This document shows positions 35,401 through 46,187 of a DNA stretch of 64,000 bases, one piece after another (within the stretch, counting starts at the first letter, position 1; every line of letters starts with the position of its first letter). This DNA comes from Balanoglossus misakiensis. Its lineage: Eukaryota > Hemichordata. Position numbers and translations under genes: made by a program. Under the pieces are notes generated by a model. It saw only the letters and a program-made list of their open reading frames with translations. It was not told the DNA's origin and ran no database searches. The DNA is taken from the NCBI GenBank assembly GCA_040954595.2, contig CM082593.2, forward strand, positions 1,674,001-1,738,000. Reading direction: 5' to 3'.

Positions 35401-38400
35401 CTATTTAATGATAGGAAACCTTTAAAACACGCATGTGCAGTCCTTTTTAATATACAGAATTACATTCCCCCTTGTACATTAAATGAAATATCAAAAGCAC
35501 TCAAGTCCATAAATGTAGGAATCGAACCTTTCATGAAATTAATGTCCAACTTACTGTTACCATAGTTCAATTCATGATTAACTGTGAGTGTGGTTGCATT
35601 CCGCATAGAACTGTACTAAAAGTTGTTAACATCTTTTGACAGTTGATCCGGAAATTAGCTCTAACTTGATGGATCAGTCAATAATATAGTTCTGGTGAAA
35701 ATCATATTTCTTCTATTTGGTGAATTTAGAACCACTTATTAGGACTTTGCTATTGAGAGACTCTTTAAATGCATGTCTTATTCGATGAAATATTATCTAT
35801 TCGTCTGACTGTTCTGTAGGTGTATTACTTTGGGTCCATAAACAATTCAGTCTTTTAATCACTCATTAACTTTAAAAATATACTATCAAAACACATTAAA
35901 GGAAAAGATGGCAGATTGTCTCATTCCACCGTAATTTAGTTATATTTCACATGGTTAAAAGATATTCTGGCAGCTATGCAAATTCAGTAGTTACCGTTCA
36001 ACAATAGGTTTTTGTCACATACCAACATAATCAGATTCCAGTCGCTCGATAGCCAGTGATGTCCCATATCATTTAAAGCAGTAGATCTAGAATACAGCGT
36101 GTGTAGCATTGAAATCACAACACAATTCTCTGAATCAGACGCTGGAGAGACATTGAAATCATCACACAATTTCCAGACGTAACTATTCCGGAAAAATCTC
36201 CGCATTTCCCTTGAGTCAGTGTTGTCTAAGGAACAGTGAAACAATTGCAAACGAGACTGTATTCAATTGCTACATCGATTCACGACAATTCACAACTTGT
36301 GCACGACGTGCGATACCTGGCAACAACACCTGCTGACGTCAGTAGGGCAATGAAAACCTGAGTCTACATTTAAACTCACTCGGTGAGCACATTTCTTGAG
36401 TGACACATTCTTAGTAAGAAGGCAATGTAGTGCATGTTTGCCGGGACACAGTCAATAAGGATATCTGATGTCGAACTTTGAAGTCTTGAGCTACGCATGG
36501 GTTTGGTGAAGGAAAATCTTGTTGAGCTGTTTGTTCACATGTGAAGTACATGTGTTGATATTTCTTAGGCATCATTTTTGGTCGTTCTCATGTTTTACAG
36601 TTTTTTGTCAATCTACATGTCTCCAGAATGTTTTTATAGTCTATACTGTGGTCAATGCTGTGGCAGTCATTATTTCAGTTAAAAAGAGATGGTATATTTT
36701 CATGTAAGCATGTCTCATCTTTCGTGTGTTCTCTTCAACTGTGAGTGACAAGCACTTGAGAAAGAGTTTCAGTAACGACCTTCGTGTCTAATGTCAAAAT
36801 ACATGTCATTCAGACACGCACACAATTGGAATTTCGCGGTTCAGAAGATGCAATCGTGATTACATAAATGGAAATCACGCAAAATAACTGAAGGCTTTTC
36901 TTGTACCATAAAAAGTGTCAACGACTAATGGAAATTTGTAGTTTTGTTGCTTTTCTTATGCCCGGTGTTGACGATGTACCCACATTCATGGCTGCACTGT
37001 AAAAGAAGTCACTGATCAACACAGATAGTTTGGTAGTGGCAGGATGTTTTTGTTGTGTTGACAAGGTAATTATGAAGGAAGCATAATTCGTCATCAATTT
37101 AACGCGCCGTGCGCCTATAAGTGTTCTTCGTGCCACCAGCAAATTATAACAATCTTTTCCTTTCATGACGACGAAATCATGATTGTTGAAATTCGTTTTG
37201 ATAAATAATCTGACATAATAAAACAGTACATAACAGCTCACAAATGACTTAATTTCCTGATTCCATCTGTTTTGATTTTCTCTACAGTCCCTTTGCAATG
37301 TCATGTTTTTATCAACTTGCATAAGCAAGTGCTTATTATACAAAATAGCATAGTCATGTATGTAAGGGAAAGCGGGAAGACGGTTATGTATTAAGTCAGT
37401 CATATTAATGTATTTTATTTTACGTCTATCATGTTGATATATTTTGGAATGCCTTGTATAGGTGCAGCGTTTCTGTGCTCTGCGAACATTCTCACGTGAC
37501 AACCAAACGATAAAATTTCCCATAAATTTGATTGGATGCAGTCAGTAAACGTTTTATAGTCCACTCTGTATGCAAATTAGGACACCATTTTACATGTAAT
37601 TCCTGAACAGATGTTACCTTAGCTGCATAGTTATGTTATATATAAAATGGAAATATGTACAATTTCCATTAAACTGCAAGTCAGTTTTATCTACACAAAT
37701 TTTCTGCTGTAAACCCTTTGGCAACAGATGAAGTAATCAAAATCTGCCACTACTGTGTAATATTATATGTTTATAACCAGCAAAGGTAATTACCGCCACT
37801 TTAAAATATTCATACCATCTGGAACATCTACACTTTAAAATATTCATATCATCTGAAACATGTACACGCAGGAAATATAATGTTCTGAGAGCCTCTTCCA
37901 AGAAATCTCGACAAATTCTGACATCGAACAAGTAGGGAGCTTCTGATAATTCAACCTTCCCAGAGGAAACTACTGTTGCTCCATTAAACACCGGCCCTTT
38001 CTTTGACGGAATACACAAACGACATCTCGAATCATGGTTTGAACCAATGAACTTGACTTCCTCATGCCCCACCGGACTACTCGCAATGAAACACAAATGC
38101 CGAGAGGGGTTGAATTTTACATGGCTCTGGAGATTGGGGTGATAGGATTCCCCGCACGTTTAACCTTGCAAACCCTCTGGGATGGCAAGGGTGTTGTTTT
38201 TCTGTTTGTGTGTGCATGTAACGACATCAGTGGAGATTGTAATTACTTGAAAGTCCATCTTCCCCTGACATATACAGTTGAAGGACTTAGTGGTACTATG
38301 CAACACTTAAAAGGGATCCATACATGGCCATGAATCAGGTTTTTTGCTTCCAGACTGATGTTTGTTACTCAACCTCATTAATTGGTTTATTTATGCAAAA

Positions 38401-41400
38401 AATCAATATCCAATTTTTGTATACATTTGACCTTAATTGGTCAGTCACAAGGCATAACGTATGTGGTTTAATTCAATCACTAACACGTTGAGGGATAAGC
38501 ATTATCTGAGATATCCACGCGTGATGTGTCTGGAGAGGATGAATATCCTTCGGCGGACAACAACTGTGAAAGCGAGACACAGGTAGTAATCAAATTCGTG
38601 GCACTGCACGTCTCGAAGTGTTGGATTCTCCACGTAGCACTTCAAAATGCCGATTAGCGATGTATGATACAGTGTTTAGGGGGATGGAATTGAGCTATTT
38701 CAACATTGCCAGGCGTGTACGATGAATTATTACGCTTGCACAAACAAGATAATGATAGCCGCGTTCTCCTCTAGGTGATACGCAGCGATCGACGGCGAAC
38801 AGTACACATATCCCCCACAGAGCTGGCAATAAAATTACAGCCATTAGTAATTTGCCCTTTCGCTGAGAGACATTCCTGCATAAATCACCTGAGGGTAATG
38901 AGGACAGTTGAGGTCGTCTATGACCAAACAGGTAGTCGTTTATGTCTTCACAAGAAAAGAGAAAAAAGTTCACACATCAGCTCACACTTCAGAGGAAACC
39001 ACTGCTACATCACCCACGCGCACTGGCACTGGTGATTTATGTAACGGTTAACAGAAACTACTGACATGGCTGAACAGAGTGATTGAAAGTAAAGTTAGGC
39101 CCGCTTACGGCTTGTGATATGAGAGAACGGTTGTCTCTTGAGGGGGGCGTGAATCAACCATACTGTCAGGCAGATTGGATCATCACTCCCAACTGAGTAT
39201 GGAAACAATTTACGAAAATCTATTTTTCTATCTCATGATATCAAACAATATATCCTTTCTTCTTGCGAGATACTATTTATTCTAAACCACATTTCATAAC
39301 TTAACTGTAAACCCTCCAGCGCAAAGATGTATGCTTCACCATGTATGATTCAATATTTCTCTTTTTATCTCGCTCCGAGATATTTTTCTTCTCTGCATCA
39401 GTTGTAATCGATTCCTGATTGATCTCTCGTGAGAAGTTTAACTCAAGCGTATCAAATTGAACGAATCGCATTAGACATTGTCTGGTGATTGCAAACCTAT
39501 TTTGAAATTATAACACAGATATTAGTTCCTATGCCAACATGTTATACGATTACATGTTCGTCTCATGAGTCTTGCATCTGATAAGAACGTTCAAGTCTAA
39601 CATTGTATCACTTGTAAAATCTCAATGATGTCACCCCAGTGTCTACCTCCTATCATTTGAATGCAGCCATGTGTCCGTACCTTGACCAAACTGTGCATTG
39701 AAACCCAGAACATGTTTTCATTCATCCACGGGTCATCTCCGTACAGATGGGGAAATCTGCTAAACTAAGTATTGTCTGAGACCAACCGTTGTAAACATAG
39801 ATCAGAAGAACAATGATACCAGTAATACATAAAATGACACATGACTTGCAATTGATGGTGGTTGGTGTATGGTGTAAACACAAGTATTAAATGTTGGGGA
39901 ATAAAGTTAGGCGATGGTAACATTGGGAAATATTTCAACAAACCCCTATTAACAAGCCTTTCCATTGGCACTTCGAATCAGGAAGTGGCTTTAGCATTGC
40001 TGGCATTAAGGGATTAGTTGGAAAAAAGCAGGAACCCGGTTTCTTGACAGATAAACGACAGACCTTGTTATGATTTACACCATGAAACAAATAAAATACT
40101 GCGCAACTAAACGAGAGACACGGACCTCGTAAAAGTGTTAATGTCAGCTTGTGTTTATGACCACTGGCTCAGCCAGGTAAATGCAACTAACTTGGAACGA
40201 CAGGACGACAAAAGGCAAATGTTAAGTCTGGTAAACTTTTAGTAAACAGGATAGATTTAAAGCCACTTTACGAACAACTTAAGTTCTGTTGCATTGAGGA
40301 TGCACTTGCTTTATATGAAGTTAGTGTTTACCTAATGGTAGACTGTAGCTTTTAATTTTCTTCCTTTCCATGACTATTTGCCGTTACAGTAAAATCAAAT
40401 GATTGTAGTCTGTGACTTTTACAAGAGTGGTTTCCTAATGGAAGTAATACACATTCTTTATTACAAAAATGGAAAGAAAAGACAATTTTACAACATAGTT
40501 TGTCAAGGTTTCATAAACAGGAAAACACCCGGATGCAGTATAAAACACAGTCTTCCCATGATTTTAATGTGCCTTTCATGATTTAACAGCAAAAAAAGAA
40601 CAAATAATTTGTGCACTCAATAAAAAAACAACTTAGATGGTTGTAATTGATTCCTGAGCTTTACAAGTTTCCATCTTGCAGTCATAAAGTCGTCACTCAT
40701 TTTGATGACGCACTGAATAGCGTTATTAAAGGTGTCTCTGCAGTTTACATCCTCTTTTCATAACATCTTCCCCATTCAATCTTAATTTACGACTCATTCG
40801 TTGCTCGTTATTTCCATAAGTTCATGTCGTTATGTGATTCGTTTTACTATCTCAACGTAGTACCAGACATTGTTCTTTGATTTGAACAAGAACGTTAAGA
40901 TTTGCCACATATCCTGGTTCGTCCTTAACTCAACTTAGTAGTGACCCATGCATGTACTTTGCTTCTATGTTTTATGAGCCATTAATTTACAAATTAACTC
41001 TTTTGCTACATTTCTAGTACCAAATATTTAGTTATATGCCTATTCTACCGTCTGTTGCGGCCACATTCTTGATCATGATTCTCTTTTGAGTAAAGGTATG
41101 GCTAAGACAATCACCGTGCCAACAACCAACTCTTTATTTAGCTTATTTAAATGCGGCACATAAACATTCTGGTGGCCACATTTAATTTCATACAAATTGA
41201 TTCCGTTGACAAGTAAGAAGATCATTCACAGTTTATGGGTGCATATATATTAAATGCGGATAAACTAAAACAACATTAAAGGGGTTAGAACATGCTATGT
41301 TATGTTGCTAAGTAGCCTCTGGGCAATGAGTAATAAGAATAATAGCCATGATCTTTGTCGTATATAATGTTCTTAAATTCACAATTTTTCACTAATGCAT

Positions 41401-44400
41401 GGCCATAAAATACTTTATCATCAGAGTTTCATCATACCGCCAGAGTCAGATTAACATTCACGATTCTCTTAGTATGATGGTGGCAAGGAAGATCAGAACG
41501 TGTAACTATCAAACTCATTGGGCACACTGCTGTGATGATTATTTTGTAAGAAGCTAATCACATGCACAGGGTATTTTCAAGTCATTACCAGTCTCATTAC
41601 AAAGACTTCCTGGGTCTTTACATACATTGAGGCAAAGTGCAACGTTGAAACATCTCTTGCGGTGATTGAACCATTACCAGTGTGGTCATCAAACTCTAAA
41701 AAGTGAAACTTATGAATCTTATTCTTTGTTGTAACGTGTAAATTTCCGTTCATTTCATGTTTACCTACATATCAGATCTTGTATCGTGTTAGATCATATT
41801 TGGCTTGTCTAGTAACCTACCATTAGGCATATTGAGCACTTACTGTGTATTCCCAGTTTTGATGACAGAACGTTTGTACAGGCCGGTTGCCAGCCTGAAC
41901 CATCTGCCCAAACCAAACAATGACACCATAAGTCGAGGGAACCTCCAATGCCTGCTGTGATCAGTGTACATGTAACTTCACGAAATTGCATGATATATGT
42001 GAAGGTTTTTCCCCCCGGAAGACCATATATATGCTATGCTATATCATCTTTGATTCATGTACTCTATAATGACTGCAATGTATACACAGCATGTTAGAAT
42101 ATTTTGTTAAAAAAAGTTACATTATGACGTAAGAAGGTGATATGGATAGTTGTGTAAGTTATCATTCACGAATCAGCTCCATTATTTGCCAATTTACCCA
42201 TTTCACTTGTTACTAGGGGCAACTGCGGCGATTTAGATCACCACGTATGGAATGTCTGCAATTGCATCAGTACAAAATATACACAACCCAAATCTATTAC
42301 TTTCTCTCAGTCTGCAAGAGGACTGTATTGATTGGATTTCAACTTATCAGCAGTACGCAATATTCGCTGTGATAAATTTTTCGCTCTCTTCATTCCATGG
42401 TGAAGGATTCTTATTGTTGCAGGGTATTACTGAAGACTAATTGTTCTAATATTTGCCTTTTTCCACATGCAAATTTTTCAAATTCATTTCAGTGTGGATA
42501 TGTTTATGCATTGTATATGTTGTGCTTTCACTTATCACGTACAGTTGTACACTTTGTTGTCTTGCACATTGTAACCACGGTTTCAAGCTCTACCTTAACA
42601 GGAATGTGAAACAATAATTTTTGTGATTTCCATGACGCAAGACTTGTAAATGTGTGAAACATTCCACTGGCATCATCTTCTGTTGGCAGAGAGATAACGA
42701 ACATATTCCTTCTCGGTATACAATCGTGAGAGACAGCCAAGTAGACAAAACCCCAGTAACAGAAGATAAACATTCACTTCAAATTTAAGTGAAGCGACAG
42801 CAGCCATAATATGTTACTCTCGTGTGAAAATAATGTGTTAATGTGTCTTTATGTTTCCTGTTTAATGCCAGGCGATAGAAGTCAATCAGCACTGAGGCAC
42901 ATTTTCCAATCTTTTAATTAGTCTAAATTTATTTATATAGCGGAAATTAGCCTTTTACTCAAACGAATAACGCACGCACTTTAGAAACTCTCTAAAAAAA
43001 TACAATTGAACATTCGTGACTTTGCAAAATAAGTGGCTTTGGTCAGCCGTGAAAGCGTTCTTTGAAAATTTGTCGGGGTGAAGTTGTAGAATTATGTAGG
43101 CAATTAGAGCAGCTGAGTAGTTATTCCAATTCAGTATAAGTCGATTGATTCACTTCGGTATACTGCTTGACAAAAACCCAGCGTTGAACTATCACACTCG
43201 TGATAAATTTCCAGTGTATAGGTTACATTTAGGTTGGAAGTGTGACAATAGCTATCCATGGTTTGGTACGAGTGCAGCAAATTAGTCTAATAATTCCTCC
43301 AACTGTGTGATAGCTGCACCATGTCTGGAAGCCAACTGTTCTAGCCACGCAAATATCTATAATGATCCTTATACCAGTTGACATGGTAACACAAACTATG
43401 CACAGACCTGATGTGATCAAACTCGCGCATATAGAAGTCTTGCGAAGGTTTGTTCCATAGGCTGTTCAGTGTGCAACAGGAATACAGATCACGCAATTAG
43501 CATACACTACACAACAAGGTACTAAAATAATACGAGTGAATGTTACTGCTTCTGCTACTGGAGCTTTAAGCTTACTATAAGATAATCATCAGTGGCGTTT
43601 ATGACTTTGATGGCGATAAGAGGTCACTATACTGTTCTCCTTTAAACGAAGCTATTTCATAAGATGAAAGATCAAAATGATAGAAATAATCACACAGTGG
43701 ACGCATTGCTATATCTTAATTATTGTAAAACATCCTTGATAGATTTGGTTCTCTGGAAAAAGACATGCTTGTAATTTGGCTAAGTGGACATGTTGTGCAA
43801 AATGTACGTGATGTTGGTATGTCTTCATGAAACTACCATTATCCGTTAAGGATGCTTCTCTGAACGATATGACGTTTTAACGATGAAGTCCACGTTACGG
43901 TGCGGTTTAAGGAAACCATGCATGTGATTGCAACCGAGCTTCGTTTTAATGCAAATTGAATGGTTTCTTCAGTATCTATATGGAATAATTGATGCTACAG
44001 CCTTGAGCAGCGATTTTTTGTTTTGCTACAGCCTTGAGCAGCGATTTTTTGTTTTACGTGTTAGGCAAAGTTTTAAATAGTTTTTCTTTTTATGCAAAAT
44101 ATGGATGGTGGCTGTTTTAAAGGAAAAGACAGACCGCAAAAGTGTCTTTGTAATCGTAATGTCAGTGGTCAAACACTGAATGCCAGATTGTCACACACAG
44201 AGCCTTTTCAAGCATGAATGATAAAAATGTCCTTACCAGAAATCGTAGTCTTGGTAATGGCCATCAGGCCACAAAAGGATACAGTTTGTTCTCTCGCGAC
44301 CATCTGCACAGGTGAAGGTGATGGTTTCAGCGTAGATGAGGAAAGGCAAGAGCGTCACGATTGCCACTACCCATACCACAAAGATGATCATGGATGATTC

Positions 44401-44913
44401 CAGCTTGGTCATTCTGGGCCGCATCGGATGTATTATGGCAATGTATCGATCGATGCTGATGGCCGCCAAAGTGAAGATGCTAGCTGAGACTGTCAACGGC
44501 CCAAAGAACTGAGCAATCTTGCAATAAGCGTCTCCGAAGTACCATTGATGCGTTATAAGGTAGCTGAACTGGAACGGCGTGTAGAAGACCACGATGAGCG
44601 TGTCGGCCAGAGCTAGATTGACCAGAAAGTAGTTTGTGACGGTTCGCATCTCTCTGTGGGCAAGAACAATCCACATCACGATGCAGTTTCCGCCCGCCGC
44701 AACCACGATTACAGCCACATAGACTACCACCCAGGCCAATATGACATGGGGTGGCTGAAAGAATCTGTCCGCGTCGCAATCTTCTAAATAGGAATAGGAA
44801 ATGTTGGTGATATTGTCAACCATGGAATCGTTCATGACAAGCGGCATGTTCAGAATCGGGTTTTCGTACGCCACATTCGTGCCCCAAAAAGATAAATTTG
44901 TTGTAGGCCTCAT
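29309..44913 (-). CDS. Tachykinin (neurokinin) receptor homologue
   Basis: Exons 44913-44237, 35104-34954, 31084-30888 and 29486-29309 join to 400 residues. Four N-glycosylation sequons (N6, N28, N34, N37) precede TM1 (57-84). Family marks: NYFLVNLALAD in TM2, WYFGDAYCK before TM3, ASIFTLAAISIDRYIAIIHP (DRY 155-157), LLWPDGH in loop 2, YTIVGIKLW, EQLRAKRKVVKMM, CWLP in TM6, and WLAMSNSMYNPFIYCWMNDR with NPFIY in TM7. The tail FRRGFKRALRFCPF closely follows that of vertebrate NK receptors and carries the palmitoylation Cys. It would couple a tachykinin-type amidated peptide to G proteins (Gq in known family members) at the plasma membrane. Exons 2 and 3 are 151 and 197 bases, which from memory equal vertebrate TACR1 exons 3 and 4. 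Family call firm; orthology to one vertebrate subtype is not claimed. Confidence 0.95.
29487..30887 (-). other. Tachykinin receptor intron 3 (1.4 kb)
   Basis: Donor GACAG|GTAGTA, acceptor GCCGCAG, phase 2. Contains the CA-rich microsatellite near 30801-30845. No exon-like sequence seen. Confidence 0.85.
30801..30845 (+). repeat. CA-rich microsatellite
   Basis: (CA)n with ATACATAC interruptions, inside intron 3 of the tachykinin receptor just downstream of the exon 3 donor. Confidence 0.85.
30888..31084 (-). CDS. Tachykinin receptor exon 3 (TM6-TM7)
   Basis: 197 bases, beginning phase 0 after TTTTTTTCTCCAG and ending phase 2. It encodes VVKMMIFVLLVFAVCWLPLH, the third extracellular loop (MYLYERKHMQQVYL) and TM7 with NPFIY. 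Almost every position that is fixed in neurokinin receptors is kept. Confidence 0.95.
31085..34953 (-). other. Tachykinin receptor intron 2 (3.9 kb)
   Basis: Phase 0 with a strong poly-pyrimidine acceptor. Donor AGAAAG|GTAAGG; a second GT (AAAG|GTAGGT) lies 12 bases on and would insert VRRK in frame if used. A G+C-richer patch at about 32395-32510 stands out but is unexplained. Confidence 0.85.
34954..35104 (-). CDS. Tachykinin receptor exon 2 (TM5 and third intracellular loop)
   Basis: 151 bases, starting with the last base of a Trp codon after acceptor TTTAATTCCAG and ending AAGAGAAAG|GTAAGG in phase 0. It encodes YHIGRLVLTYVIPLTAMAIS, GIKLWVSQTPGE and HREQLRAKRK, matching the neurokinin receptor layout residue for residue in length. 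Confidence 0.95.
36918..37523 (-). CDS. Orphan ORF of 201 codons inside the tachykinin receptor intron
   Basis: Runs from an ATG (weak context, T at -3) to a stop, same strand as the host gene. The product is basic, with one hydrophobic stretch near residues 94-108 (FVSCYVLFYYVRLFI) and no domain I recognise. With about 6.5% stops per codon expected at this base composition, a run this long should arise by chance only about once in some tens of such windows. Alternatives: remnant of a mobile element, a nested single-exon gene, or a chance ORF. Function unknown. Confidence 0.2.
   Translation of the reverse strand: MGNFIVWLSRENVRRAQKRCTYTRHSKIYQHDRRKIKYINMTDLIHNRLPAFPYIHDYAILYNKHLLMQVDKNMTLQRDCRENQNRWNQEIKSFVSCYVLFYYVRLFIKTNFNNHDFVVMKGKDCYNLLVARRTLIGARRVKLMTNYASFIITLSTQQKHPATTKLSVLISDFFYSAAMNVGTSSTPGIRKATKLQISISR
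37737..38096 (-). CDS. Orphan ORF of 119 codons, doubtful
   Basis: An open frame upstream of the 201-codon ORF and on the same strand. The central part (KVELSEAPYLFDVRICRDFL) looks protein-like, but the 3' part overlaps a 34-bp tandem duplication. No family recognised. ORFs of this length are expected about once or so by chance in a window this size. Confidence 0.1.
   Translation of the reverse strand: MCFIASSPVGHEEVKFIGSNHDSRCRLCIPSKKGPVFNGATVVSSGKVELSEAPYLFDVRICRDFLEEALRTLYFLRVHVSDDMNILKCRCSRWYEYFKVAVITFAGYKHIILHSSGRF
37797..37864 (+). repeat. Two tandem copies of a 34-bp unit
   Basis: Each copy starts CACTTTAAAATATTCATA. The copies differ at a few bases (CCATCTGG versus TCATCTGA). Intronic, no known role. 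Confidence 0.85.
43994..44055 (+). repeat. Exact tandem duplication of 31 bp
   Basis: Two perfect copies beginning GCTACAGCCTTGAGCAGCGA and ending in a T-rich run. They lie about 180 bases into intron 1 of the tachykinin receptor, downstream of the exon 1 donor. Perfect identity indicates recent origin or an assembly artefact. Confidence 0.9.
44237..44913 (-). CDS. Tachykinin receptor exon 1 (N-terminus through loop 2)
   Basis: 677 bases from ATG (context AAG ATG A, A at -3) to TTTCTG|GTAAGG, phase 2. A single exon carries TM1 to TM4 and extracellular loop 2. Vertebrate TACR genes, as I recall, split this region with an extra intron after TM3/TM4, which is absent here. TM3 Cys is C131; loop 2 offers two Cys (C202, C211), so the disulfide partner is ambiguous. 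Confidence 0.95.
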
Positions 44914-46160
44914 CTTTCTGCTGATGTAAGGTATATAGTTGAAGTTGTGTACTAACTGTGAACAGGAGTACCAACTCGTACGTTGTATACATGCATTGGC
45001 GTAGGTAGGTATGAATCAGTGAGCGCACCTATCACTCCCTTTAACTGTCGACAGTGAGACTCCCTAGGTAAAGCATGCATATATCATTACCGTAAATCTC
45101 ACACTTTTGAGGCAAAATAATGCAGGTCCGGGGAGGCCAAAGACAATAGAAAATCTAATGTTGCAGATGGGTATATCATTAAATATTAAATGAATACGTG
45201 AAAGGTTGACGTTGTGTGATGGAAGCAAATTTGCATTAGAAAAAATCGGACCTTGCAAGATTGAGAAAACTAGATGTAGTTAAGTTGTCTAGGGCAATGA
45301 CATCTTTTGTAACAAAACGTCTAACTTTTCAAATTGTCAGCTGCTTGTCGTGTGATAGGTTAATGGATTTTATGCATCAATCGCGTAGTCACACTATTCA
45401 AACAAATTTGCCATGAAAGTTGAGACACGCTGTAAATTGGCTGTTCAAGTGCAGTGCATGCTTTGACTGATTTCCACAAATGTTCACTTAATGTCGTTCA
45501 TTTAAATCAAGCAGATGAATATAACTATAACAGCACGTTGTCTTCCACTCTAGAGGCAGGAATAATATTTCAAAAGTATTTATATTTGCCATATCTAACG
45601 CTCACTCTACATTACAAGATACGTATTACAGTCAGTCGTAGTGGCCTTGGACTGAGTTTAGAAGTGATATCCATCGTTTCTCATGAATGACTCGTTCTAG
45701 AAATCCGTGAAAAGGATGCTGCCAAGGTGCTCGCATTGCCATGGTTTTCTTATCGTTTGCTTGAGATGGGACGCACATGTTAGCAGCATTTATAGCAGTC
45801 TACTTCCATACACATTGCCTTATTGCCCTTTCGTCGACAATCGTGTAATATGATTTATATCAAACTGTTACAGAACAGGAAGACAAATAGTCGTCTGATG
45901 TAACATGGAACCCGCAAAGCTCATTCTGCTTTTCAATCACGTAGCATTAAAGGTGTCGTGCATTCGCTCTCTCGTGACAGTCATTGCATTGGAAAATGTA
46001 TTAGTATTAATGGCAATTAAACTTGATTGCCAAAATACGAACTCTGGCAATACATGTATCGTGAGGTTCTGTTTGCGCTTTCAAACAAAATATGTTATTG
46101 GTGACATGAAAGTGTTTGGTATATACTCGTATGCATTTGTGTATGTAATGCCAAGCACGC

Positions 46161-46187
46161 AATTAAATGATAAAAAATCATTTAATT
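46161..46187. repeat. Perfect 11-bp inverted repeat with 5-base loop
   Basis: AATTAAATGAT, five A, then ATCATTTAATT. The stem is all A/T except for one G-C pair. Could form a cruciform; no flanking features suggest a terminator or element end. Confidence 0.8.

Larger units (their letters stand above)
35105..44236 (-). other. Tachykinin receptor intron 1 (9.1 kb)
   Basis: Donor TTTCTG|GTAAGG, acceptor TTCCAG, phase 2. It contains a CRE octamer (36334-36341), the 201-codon and 119-codon minus-strand ORFs, a 34-bp and a 31-bp tandem duplication, and otherwise A+T-rich DNA. No missing receptor exon: TM4, loop 2 and TM5 join without a gap. Confidence 0.85.

Noticed and set aside
44480-44779. 99-codon ORF overlapping tachykinin receptor exon 1 in another frame
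   Set aside because: Out-of-frame shadow of a clearly coding exon.
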